Positions 8,497-15,963 of a stretch of 40,243 nt of DNA are shown here, piece after piece (the stretch's first letter is position 1; each line of letters begins with the position of its first letter). The position numbers were made by a program, and so were the translations under genes. This DNA is from Methylomonas rosea (GTDB lineage: Bacteria > Pseudomonadota > Gammaproteobacteria > Methylococcales > Methylomonadaceae). The notes below the pieces were generated by a model, which was given only the letters and a program-made list of their open reading frames with translations, was not told where the DNA came from and searched no databases. Location of the stretch: NCBI RefSeq assembly GCF_024505055.1, contig NZ_JANIBL010000047.1, positions 1 to 40,243 of the forward strand, read 5' to 3'.

Positions 8497-10296
8497 ATGT
8501 CGATACGTTGTTTTTCAGTCCTTATTATTGCATTGCTAACTAGCGGTTTGCTGGCCGGTTGCGCCACGACCCGGCAAATTGCCGTCGATTATCCCAAAAC
8601 TGAATCCATGCCGATCAAGCCGCTACGCGGTCAAACCGCCGTGAGCGGCGATGATTACTACGTGCAATTGGTATCGGACTTTGATTTCAAGGGTGACAAT
8701 GCCCTGAAAGGCGGTTGTAGCGATGTGGGTGGTCATTACGAAAACGGCGACCTATCTGCGGCGCTGGTATTTAGCGTGCATAACGATCCGCTAAAACTGA
8801 AGCGAGAGGCCAGCGGCTTTTTGTATCAAGCCACCACCGGCAAATGCAATTTCAAACTGGAAACCAAAAAATCCTATCTGACGCCGTGGTTACGGCTTGA
8901 TTCCAGCAAGGACACGCTGATCGAATACAACTTTTTGACCAGCAACAGTCACGAAGCCAACCTGTCTCAGTTGATCAGCGACGTTAATGCGGCCAGTAGT
9001 TTGTTCGCATTTACCGGCGTTGGCGCCGGTATGGCGGTGATGGGCAAACTAGCCGGCAACTGGGTGGAAAGCAATCCGCAAGTGGTGGCCAAGAATCCCG
9101 CTTCCGGGGCCGCAGGTGCCTCCGGTAACGGCAAATACAGTTCCGAGACACACTCCTTACCTGCTAGCGTGGTATTGGCGGGCGACAGCAGCAGTTTCAA
9201 TCAAATTCGTCTGGGGGTTTATGAGGTGGTCGAAGGCGGCTTGAGCGCTTGGTCTTCCGAAAGCAAGCTGCTGGGTGAATTGCGGGTATACCCGGAAATT
9301 GTCTCGTCCTTATTATTGAAAACCTCCGGCGATCTGCCGCCCGACGCGCATGATTTGTCCCTCGACGAATTATGGCGGGTGCCGATTCAAACCGCCAACG
9401 GCGAAGTGAGTTTGCGGCAGTTGATCGATCAGGTAGACCCTGCAGCCAAACCCAATTTGCAACCGGATTGGCAGAATTATCCGGATGTGGAAAGCCAATG
9501 CCGGCGCTTGAAGTTGGCGATGAAGGATTTGGGCTTCAATAAATTCGATCGCAATGCGGTGTTGTATTATTTCTTGAGTAAAACCTCGCCGGATTGGAAA
9601 AATTTCAATATCTCCGCGCAGCGGGCTATGACCGACGAGATCCGTCCCAAGCTGCTGGAACAATATCGGACTAAGGACTTCGCCGGCTGTCTGGCCAGTG
9701 AGGACTACACCGTGATGAAAAGCATGAAATTGGCGGTTAACACCGAGCAGGATTGGGAAGCGCTGACCAACTCCAGGCAGAAAAAAGAAGGTGTCATCAA
9801 CCCGATTCAATCGGCGGCCCGGCAATTTTTATCGGCCTTGCAAAACCCCAATAAAGACGAGGCAGCCCGGCAGTTGTACCCTTTGTTAAATACCGAAAAA
9901 GGCGGGAACGGCACGGTGTTACTGCAAAACCATTTGAGCAACTTTGGTTTGGAAACGCTGCTGCAAGTACCGACGGTTGCCGACGAAGGCGTGCTGATCA
10001 ACGCCGGTCAGTTGGCGGGCGTGTTTAGTGGTCTGAGCGTCGAGACCTACAGTTGCGCGCGTCCGGCTCAGGATCAAGGCCAGCCTTTGGCGAATATCGG
10101 CATCATGCTGTTTGTCACCAAGCCCGGCAGTCCGCGCGAAAAAGGCGGGGCTTTGGAGTTTGAGTTAGTGCAAGGCAAGATTGCCCGCCTAGCTTTTCAG
10201 CATCCGTCCTTCCGCGATTTCGAACAAAACTTGGCCGATTATCCGGATCTTGGCGGATGCCGGATAGAAGCCGATTTGTTGAATAAGCTGCACTAA
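8497..10296 (+). CDS. Large predicted lipoprotein of unknown function
   Basis: Not a family I recognise. The protein has 599 residues from the chosen ATG. It begins with a lipoprotein signal peptide whose lipobox LAGC puts the acylated Cys at residue 22, so it is probably membrane-anchored in the periplasm. A GTG 33 bases upstream is in frame, but AGGA before 8497 and the normal signal peptide favour this start. The body looks soluble and globular with few cysteines (CSDVGGHYENGD, GKCNF, ESQCRRL, GCLASEDY) that could pair in the periplasm. A Gly/Ala/Ser-rich stretch near 175-215 resembles a flexible or membrane-seeking loop. The DUF748 gene starts within about 20 bases of its stop, so the two are probably co-expressed and may work together in the envelope. 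Confidence 0.75.
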   Translation: MSIRCFSVLIIALLTSGLLAGCATTRQIAVDYPKTESMPIKPLRGQTAVSGDDYYVQLVSDFDFKGDNALKGGCSDVGGHYENGDLSAALVFSVHNDPLKLKREASGFLYQATTGKCNFKLETKKSYLTPWLRLDSSKDTLIEYNFLTSNSHEANLSQLISDVNAASSLFAFTGVGAGMAVMGKLAGNWVESNPQVVAKNPASGAAGASGNGKYSSETHSLPASVVLAGDSSSFNQIRLGVYEVVEGGLSAWSSESKLLGELRVYPEIVSSLLLKTSGDLPPDAHDLSLDELWRVPIQTANGEVSLRQLIDQVDPAAKPNLQPDWQNYPDVESQCRRLKLAMKDLGFNKFDRNAVLYYFLSKTSPDWKNFNISAQRAMTDEIRPKLLEQYRTKDFAGCLASEDYTVMKSMKLAVNTEQDWEALTNSRQKKEGVINPIQSAARQFLSALQNPNKDEAARQLYPLLNTEKGGNGTVLLQNHLSNFGLETLLQVPTVADEGVLINAGQLAGVFSGLSVETYSCARPAQDQGQPLANIGIMLFVTKPGSPREKGGALEFELVQGKIARLAFQHPSFRDFEQNLADYPDLGGCRIEADLLNKLH

Positions 10297-10312
10297 TTTG
10301 CAGCGCGTGGTG

Positions 10313-13261
10313 ATGACAATGAATCGGAGAAAAGGCTTGATCGCGGCGTTGGGGCTAATCGCGCTTTTGGCTATCTATGCCTTTTTGGGTTTTTACCTGG
10401 TGCCGACACTGGCGTTGAAAAAACTGCCGGCCTTGCTGTACGAAGAAACCGGGCAACAAGCCCGGCTGTCGGCGATTCGCTTCAACCCATTTAACTTCAC
10501 GTTGATGGTGGAAGGCTTTGCCTTGGGGCCTATAGACGGCAAAGACCTGGTGGGCTTCGAGCGTTTATTCGTCGATTTGGACGCAGTGGAATCGGCAAAG
10601 CTCCGCGGTGTGGTGTTAGATGTCATCGAGTTGAATAATCCGCAATTCAATATCGAACGTCGCGCCGACGGCGCATTCAATTTTGCGGATATAAAAGTCA
10701 AGCAATCAGAGTCGCAGCCTGACCCAAAAGACAGTGGCGGCGATAGCTTGGCGCTGTTGGTTCATCAAATCGCGATTAAAGAAGGACGCATAAGCTGGCA
10801 GGATGCTGTTACCGGTCAAGTGCTATCTGAAAACCTATTACCGCTCAATTTAACGCTCAACGAGTTCAGTACCCAAGCGGCAAGCAGCGCGGTCGGCGAT
10901 TTGAGCATGGGTTTGGAGTCGGGCGGTAATATCGAATGGCATGGCGATTTCACAATTGCGCCACTGGCTTCAAAGGGTCATATAAAGTTGGAAAAAATTG
11001 GTTTGGCAAGAAGCTGGCAATTATTTTTGCAACAAATCCTGCCTGTGGAAATCGTCAACGGTCTGCTCGGCTTGCAAGTCGACTACACGCTTGCCGAAGC
11101 GCCGCATGGTTTGCTGACAAAAATCAGCAACGGCAATGTCGACATCAAGCAGCTGGAAATCACCGAGAACAATCACGGCAAGCTTTTAGTTAGCGTGCCG
11201 GCCTTGGCGGTCAGTGGAATTAATGTCGATGTTAATCAACAGCAAGTTGAGATTAGCGCGATATCCAGCAGCGATGCGGCGATTAGCGCATGGTTGCAAG
11301 CGGACGGCATTGTCAATTACCAGGCCTTGTTTGCCGGCGATACCGCAGCTCCAGCCGCCACTCAGCCATCGGCAACACCAGTGGTTACGGAAGAAAGCAA
11401 GCCGTGGCTGGTTAAAGTGGATGAGTTAGCACTTAACAATTACAACATTCATTTTACCGATTTCAGTCTGCCGAAGCCGCTGGAACTGCAACTGAGCGAG
11501 TTGAGTTGCAAATTGCAGAAATTCAGCACGCAGGACGGCGGCAAATTGCCTGTGCAATTGAGCAGCAAGTTTAATAATACCGGCGGTTTGAAAGTTGACG
11601 GTGAGATGAGTTTGCAGCCCTTTACGGGGTCTTGGGCGCTGGATATTCAGGATATTAATCTTAAAGTGTTCCAGCCTTACCTGGATCCATTCTTGAAATT
11701 GGAATTGGTGGATGGCGACTTTAGCGGGAAGGGTAATCTGCAAGTGGCGGTTGCCGAACCACTGCAACTCACGTATCAAGGCGGTGCCAATTTAGAAGGC
11801 TTGGTGACCCGTGATCAGGTCAAGAACGTGGATTTCTTGAAATGGTCCAACCTGGAGGTGTCGGGGATAGACATCGATTTGGCGAAACAGGATTTCAAGT
11901 TCGCCAAGGTGATGTTTGATCGTCCTTACCTGCGGTTCAATATTAAGAAGGACGGCAAAACCAATATCGACGACCTGATGGTGTCGCAAACGCCCGCAAA
12001 ACCGGCGCCAGCCGCCAAAGTGCCTGCAAAACCGGCGGCTGACAAACCCGCCGAACCGCGTGTCAGTATCGGTAAAATCGAATTGAAAGATGGCAAATCC
12101 GATTTCTCAGACTACTCCTTGATTTTGCCGTTCGTGGCGGCCATGAACAGTCTTAACGGCGAAGTCAGCGGATTTTCGTCGGATAAAGACGCCGAGGCCA
12201 AGTTGGCTTTAAAAGGTAAGGTTTACGAGATGGCCTCGGTGGGCATCAAAGGCAAATATCAATTCGATACGGGTGATTCGGATATTGCCCTAAATTTCAC
12301 CAACATGCCTTTGCCGTTGATTACCCCTTATATGGCTGAGTTTGCCGGCTACCGGATTGAAAAAGGCCAAATGGCTCTGGATTTGCGCTATACGATCAAG
12401 CAGAATCAGTTAGCTGTGCAAAATAAATTACTTATTGATCAGCTGACGCTGGGTGAGCATGTGGAAAATCCCAATGCGGTGTCCTTGCCCTTGCATTTGG
12501 CGATTGCCTTGCTGAAAGATGCCGACGGCAAAATCAATCTGGATTTTCCAATCACCGGCAGTTTGGAAGATCCGAAATTCAGTATCGGTTCCTTGCTGGC
12601 CAATGTCTTGGTTAATCTGATCTCCAAAGTAGCTCTGTCACCGTTTAAGGCGCTGGGTTCGCTGCTGGATGATGATAAGGATTTCAGCGCTGTGGCTTTC
12701 GCGCCAGGTAGTGCTGAATTGGCTGTCGAAGAATCCGCGAAATTGGATCAGCTTAATAAAGCCCTGCTTAGCAAACCCGAACTGACCCTGGAAATCAAAG
12801 GGATTGCCTATGAAAACATGGATTGGCCGGCGATGCGTTTTGAAGCGGTAAAGGATGTATTGAAAAAAATGCGCTCAGGCGAGTTGCGCGACAAGGGCGA
12901 GAAAGTTCGGCATGAATACATTGAATTGTCCGACGATGACTATAAGCGTTTGCTGGCTAAGTTTTTTGGCGAAGTCTTTCCGCTGGAGATGGACAGATCG
13001 TTATTGGGCAAACCACGTATCAAGAGCAATCCGGACGCCGATTTCTACCCGTTGGCGCAACAGAAACTGGAAGGTATTTTTCCGCCCGATCCGCAGCGTC
13101 TTAACGATCTGGCGATTGCCAGAGCCAACCATATTGCGCAGTATCTGGCCGATCCCGGCGGCATTAGTAAAGACAGGCTATATCTGCTGGCAACCGAGCT
13201 GAATCAGGCCGAAACAGCCGATGGGATTAAATCGGTGTTATCGTTGAGCGCTTCACAGTAA
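10313..13261 (+). CDS. DUF748 / AsmA-like envelope protein
   Basis: A very large protein of about 980 residues. It has one N-terminal membrane helix (GLIAALGLIALLAIYAFLGF) followed by long beta-rich repeats typical of DUF748/AsmA-related proteins, which span the periplasm and in characterised relatives (AsmA, TamB, YhdP) help lipid traffic to the outer membrane. Two Ala/Pro-rich linkers (near 345-365 and 560-585) divide the periplasmic part. The tail has FAPGSAELAVEESAKLDQL, which resembles the start of an OmpA-like fold and is common in DUF748 proteins. Possible starts are TTG 10298, GTG 10307, ATG 10313 and ATG 10319; no site clearly decides. It is probably one operon with the lipoprotein before it. 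Confidence 0.82.
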   Translation: MTMNRRKGLIAALGLIALLAIYAFLGFYLVPTLALKKLPALLYEETGQQARLSAIRFNPFNFTLMVEGFALGPIDGKDLVGFERLFVDLDAVESAKLRGVVLDVIELNNPQFNIERRADGAFNFADIKVKQSESQPDPKDSGGDSLALLVHQIAIKEGRISWQDAVTGQVLSENLLPLNLTLNEFSTQAASSAVGDLSMGLESGGNIEWHGDFTIAPLASKGHIKLEKIGLARSWQLFLQQILPVEIVNGLLGLQVDYTLAEAPHGLLTKISNGNVDIKQLEITENNHGKLLVSVPALAVSGINVDVNQQQVEISAISSSDAAISAWLQADGIVNYQALFAGDTAAPAATQPSATPVVTEESKPWLVKVDELALNNYNIHFTDFSLPKPLELQLSELSCKLQKFSTQDGGKLPVQLSSKFNNTGGLKVDGEMSLQPFTGSWALDIQDINLKVFQPYLDPFLKLELVDGDFSGKGNLQVAVAEPLQLTYQGGANLEGLVTRDQVKNVDFLKWSNLEVSGIDIDLAKQDFKFAKVMFDRPYLRFNIKKDGKTNIDDLMVSQTPAKPAPAAKVPAKPAADKPAEPRVSIGKIELKDGKSDFSDYSLILPFVAAMNSLNGEVSGFSSDKDAEAKLALKGKVYEMASVGIKGKYQFDTGDSDIALNFTNMPLPLITPYMAEFAGYRIEKGQMALDLRYTIKQNQLAVQNKLLIDQLTLGEHVENPNAVSLPLHLAIALLKDADGKINLDFPITGSLEDPKFSIGSLLANVLVNLISKVALSPFKALGSLLDDDKDFSAVAFAPGSAELAVEESAKLDQLNKALLSKPELTLEIKGIAYENMDWPAMRFEAVKDVLKKMRSGELRDKGEKVRHEYIELSDDDYKRLLAKFFGEVFPLEMDRSLLGKPRIKSNPDADFYPLAQQKLEGIFPPDPQRLNDLAIARANHIAQYLADPGGISKDRLYLLATELNQAETADGIKSVLSLSASQ

Positions 13262-13355
13262 ACGGAAGCTTACACTGTTTGTAATATAATGACGTTTACG
13301 CAGCGATGGTGGCGCATCGGTTTGTATTTAAGGTTTTATAAAAATGGAGATTCTA

Positions 13356-13802
13356 ATGACAACCCAGTTTTTTCGATTTATTCCGTTGTTGGCGCTAAGC
13401 CTAGGCGGACTGTTTTTCGTGTCTCCGGCAGCCGCCCAATCGCTAACATCCTGCACGATGACTTACAAGCTGAGCGGCTGGTCACTCGTTTATAAGCAAT
13501 ACGATGGCCTGGGTAATATCAGTTGCAGTAACGGACAGCGGGCACAAGTTGCACTGGCTTCGAAGAGTATAGGTTTTACGATCGGTAAATCGGAAATCGA
13601 GGGCACCGGGGTGTTCTCCGAAGTTAGAAATCTGAATGAAATTTACGGCAGTTTTGTTGCCTTTGAAGGGCACGCCGGCGCCACCAAGTCGATAGACGGG
13701 CAGCTACTAACCCGCGGCGAAATTTCTTTGGCACTCTCCGGCAAGGGCCGCGGTATAGACATTGGCGTGACTCTGGGCGCTTTGACTATCTCGCCTAGAT
13801 GA
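13356..13802 (+). CDS. Small exported protein of unknown function
   Basis: A 148-residue protein with a good Sec signal peptide (hydrophobic core PLLALSLGGLFFV, cleavage after SPAAA or nearby). The mature part is about 120 residues, glycine-rich and probably beta-structured, with two cysteines (SCTM and ISCSN) that could form a disulfide. The motif NLNEIYGSFVAFEGHAGA is distinctive. The ending GIDIGVTLGALTI alternates as in a beta-strand. Start chosen at the ATG with GGAG seven bases upstream rather than the in-frame ATG at 13344. I do not recognise the family; a faint likeness to DUF992-type periplasmic proteins is not strong enough to assign it. Confidence 0.7.
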   Translation: MTTQFFRFIPLLALSLGGLFFVSPAAAQSLTSCTMTYKLSGWSLVYKQYDGLGNISCSNGQRAQVALASKSIGFTIGKSEIEGTGVFSEVRNLNEIYGSFVAFEGHAGATKSIDGQLLTRGEISLALSGKGRGIDIGVTLGALTISPR

Positions 13803-13874
13803 TCGGTTTTTGCGTCACCAGTGCTTACCGATAAGATTCGAGGTTTTACTGATTATGACAATGTTAGGTGGCCA

Positions 13875-14198
13875 GTGCCGTTTATAGTCCGAGATCAGGC
13901 AGGGGCAATTGTGCAACTGCGCGACAGCGGCGACGAGTGGCTCGACGTCGACCACCCGGAAGTGACGGTATTTTTACAGCAGCTCTCCAGCGATAAGGCC
14001 AGGCAAGCCTTGTCGGCCACCGATAACGATATGGTCAGGGTGATAGACGATTTGGTCGATTTACTGGTGGCCAATCAGGTACTGATTTTTACCGAGCTTC
14101 CCGAACGCGTGCAAAGCAAATTATTGGCGAGGAAACAACTCAGAAAGGATGTGAATGCCTTGCGAAATTTGATGATAGAAGACGAAGGGTTGTTCTAG
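13875..14198 (+). CDS. Small acidic 'tryptophan synthase subunit beta-like' conserved protein
   Basis: A 107-residue cytoplasmic protein of a gammaproteobacterial family often labelled tryptophan synthase beta-like, although no PLP site or TrpB fold is visible and the name is misleading. Features are the N-terminal PFIVRDQAGAIVQL and a C-terminal helical part with MVRVIDDLVDLLVANQVLIFTELPERVQSKLLARK. I favour the GTG at 13875, preceded by AGG at six bases, because family members begin just before FIVRD. The reading frame stays open to a GTG at 13821. Function unknown. The 530-residue orphan follows it about 110 bases on. Confidence 0.65.
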   Translation: MPFIVRDQAGAIVQLRDSGDEWLDVDHPEVTVFLQQLSSDKARQALSATDNDMVRVIDDLVDLLVANQVLIFTELPERVQSKLLARKQLRKDVNALRNLMIEDEGLF

Positions 14199-14201
14199 AC
14201 C

Positions 14202-14312
14202 ATGGCTGATGGCGTAGCAACGCAGAATGCTGTTGGTTTTGTCGCCTATTGTGATGTCATGCCGAATAGGGAGGGCTTCGCAGTACTTTCATCATTAATG
14301 GATTCTTTGTGA
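14202..14312 (+). CDS. Possible 36-codon ORF overlapping the start of the next gene
   Basis: An ATG four bases after the previous stop opens a 36-codon frame whose TGA overlaps the GTG start of the following gene in the arrangement GTGA. This is the usual geometry for translational coupling. A strong AGGGAGGG lies inside it, but no standard start codon sits at the right distance behind that motif. There is no ribosome site before the ATG, and the peptide resembles nothing known to me. It may be chance. Confidence 0.2.
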   Translation: MADGVATQNAVGFVAYCDVMPNREGFAVLSSLMDSL

Positions 14313-15901
14313 AAAACTCTTTTTTTCTGGTCATCCCCCAGCAAAAAAATGATCCCCAATTATCCGCGTCGTTTACAGACGATGCGTTGCGGCAATGGAT
14401 AGCCGAACTGCCGACGGCCAATCCCGGTCTGGCTGCCCGTTTATTTTATGAGTTGCTGGGTGAATTGATTTCAGTGGAAATGCCGGCGGCAAAACGCCTG
14501 CATGCCCTGGAGTTACTCAGAGACAGCTTTTACTTGATCGACGATTATCTGCGCTCTCGGCTGATCAAATTCGGTTTCCCAAAGGGTGAAAGCGAAAAAA
14601 AAATATTCGGCTTGGCCTGCGCAATCGAAAGACAATTTACCATCGGCTATTGGAGCGTGGTGAAGGACTTGACCCGCCGCGAAATCGGCTGGTTGCAGGG
14701 TAAGTCCACCGCGCTGGCGATACAGCGGACTATCCGCGGCTTGAGCCGCATTGTGATAAGTCATTACATGATGAGCTATCCGGTGCCGGATTGGATCTGG
14801 ATCGATTTGCACTCCTTGTATAAACTCGCCGTGAAGCTGGATAAGGCTAGTTCCAAGGTGGCCGATCAGGGCGGTATATTCAGCAAACTGTCGTCAGTCG
14901 AAGACAGCTATAAACAAATATTGCTGCTGAGTTTGGCCTACCCATCCGGCTTGATGCAGAAAGAGTTTCAATTGGTGTATGAGTTTTTGGAGAAAATCAG
15001 CGATTTTCTGCAAATCGAAACCAAACCGGTAGCCGAACAAGCCGTGCAATGCGCGATTTTAATGGACGAAGACTTGCCGCCGGCTTTTTTGCTGAACACG
15101 ACGCCAACGGATCGCAGATCTGATTCGGCCATGCTTTACCTGAATCTGACCAAGTTGGGTAAAGTGATCAAGCAGGCAGACAAATTGTGCAGCAAGGAGG
15201 AAGCGCGCTTTAGTTCGCTTGAGATCGATAAAAATAATCATCAAAAGCTATCGGCGGAACTGTTCGACTATCTGATGCAGCGCTGGCAAGGTAGGGAGCC
15301 GCAAGGGACGGTATATTTTGCCGATCGGCTGGATAGATATGTGGCTATTGGTTTGGAAACGACCTATGATCTATTGGAAACCGGTAGACCTGGTTTGGAA
15401 ACCGGCCTGGAAATACGTGCCGAGACTGACTCTGAGCGCGCATTGTCCTGTAATTTCCACAAGGAAGGCGTGCTGTCCATCGGCAGCTTGGTTAGCTTTC
15501 GCAAGATTGACGCGATGCCGCAACAACGCTCGCTCGGGGTGGTGTGCAAAATACTGCTGCCCAAGCAGGACTCCAAGCTGATATTCGAGGTGATGGTGAT
15601 CGCCGCCCAAGCTTTTCCGGTTGCTTATCAGGCGCTCGAGGCGGATACCGACTCGGAGCGCAAGAAAGCCTTAATTTACGGCATAAGAGATAACGAAGGC
15701 GAAAAAAGCTTTATCATCATGGATTCTTTTCGCTTGAAAGACGGCGATTTATTGCGAATGTTTATGGGACATGAGAATTTTCCCATCATTTTGAACGGCC
15801 GCAGAAATATCGGCTTGGGCTACTGGCAGTTCGAGTGCCGGCGTATTCTGGACGACGTGATTCCCACCCAGAACAAGAAGAAAGGCTATGATTTTATATA
15901 A
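14309..15901 (+). CDS. Conserved protein of unknown function, ~530 residues (possible c-di-GMP-binding/PilZ-like family)
   Basis: A soluble, mostly helical N-terminal half (pattern LRQWIAELPTANPGLAARLFYELL near 28-51, then RLHALELLRDSFYLIDDYLRS) is joined to a mixed C-terminal half. The N-terminal pattern resembles Pseudomonas-type proteins annotated as 'cyclic-di-GMP-binding' or 'molecular chaperone' that end in a PilZ-like domain. Here the C-terminal part (near 380-480, including SIGSLVSFRKIDAMPQQRSLGVV) could be a degenerate PilZ-like barrel, but the canonical RxxxR and D/NxSxxG are not obvious. The GTG start lacks a good ribosome site; an in-frame stop at 14267 bounds the start. It lies directly upstream of rnr. 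The functional assignment is weak. Confidence 0.6.
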   Translation: MKNSFFLVIPQQKNDPQLSASFTDDALRQWIAELPTANPGLAARLFYELLGELISVEMPAAKRLHALELLRDSFYLIDDYLRSRLIKFGFPKGESEKKIFGLACAIERQFTIGYWSVVKDLTRREIGWLQGKSTALAIQRTIRGLSRIVISHYMMSYPVPDWIWIDLHSLYKLAVKLDKASSKVADQGGIFSKLSSVEDSYKQILLLSLAYPSGLMQKEFQLVYEFLEKISDFLQIETKPVAEQAVQCAILMDEDLPPAFLLNTTPTDRRSDSAMLYLNLTKLGKVIKQADKLCSKEEARFSSLEIDKNNHQKLSAELFDYLMQRWQGREPQGTVYFADRLDRYVAIGLETTYDLLETGRPGLETGLEIRAETDSERALSCNFHKEGVLSIGSLVSFRKIDAMPQQRSLGVVCKILLPKQDSKLIFEVMVIAAQAFPVAYQALEADTDSERKKALIYGIRDNEGEKSFIIMDSFRLKDGDLLRMFMGHENFPIILNGRRNIGLGYWQFECRRILDDVIPTQNKKKGYDFI

Positions 15902-15963
15902 CAAAGACGATTGCCGGCCGGTTCCGAGAGGGAATTGGCGGCAGAACCTAGCAAACAGATTCA

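Noticed and set aside
13289..13495. 68-residue plus-strand frame before the small exported protein
   Set aside because: The overlapping frame with a proper GGAG site and signal peptide is far more convincing.
13875..14198. Tryptophan synthase beta function for the small acidic protein
   Set aside because: At about 107 residues it has no PLP lysine or TrpB motifs; the name is only a database habit.
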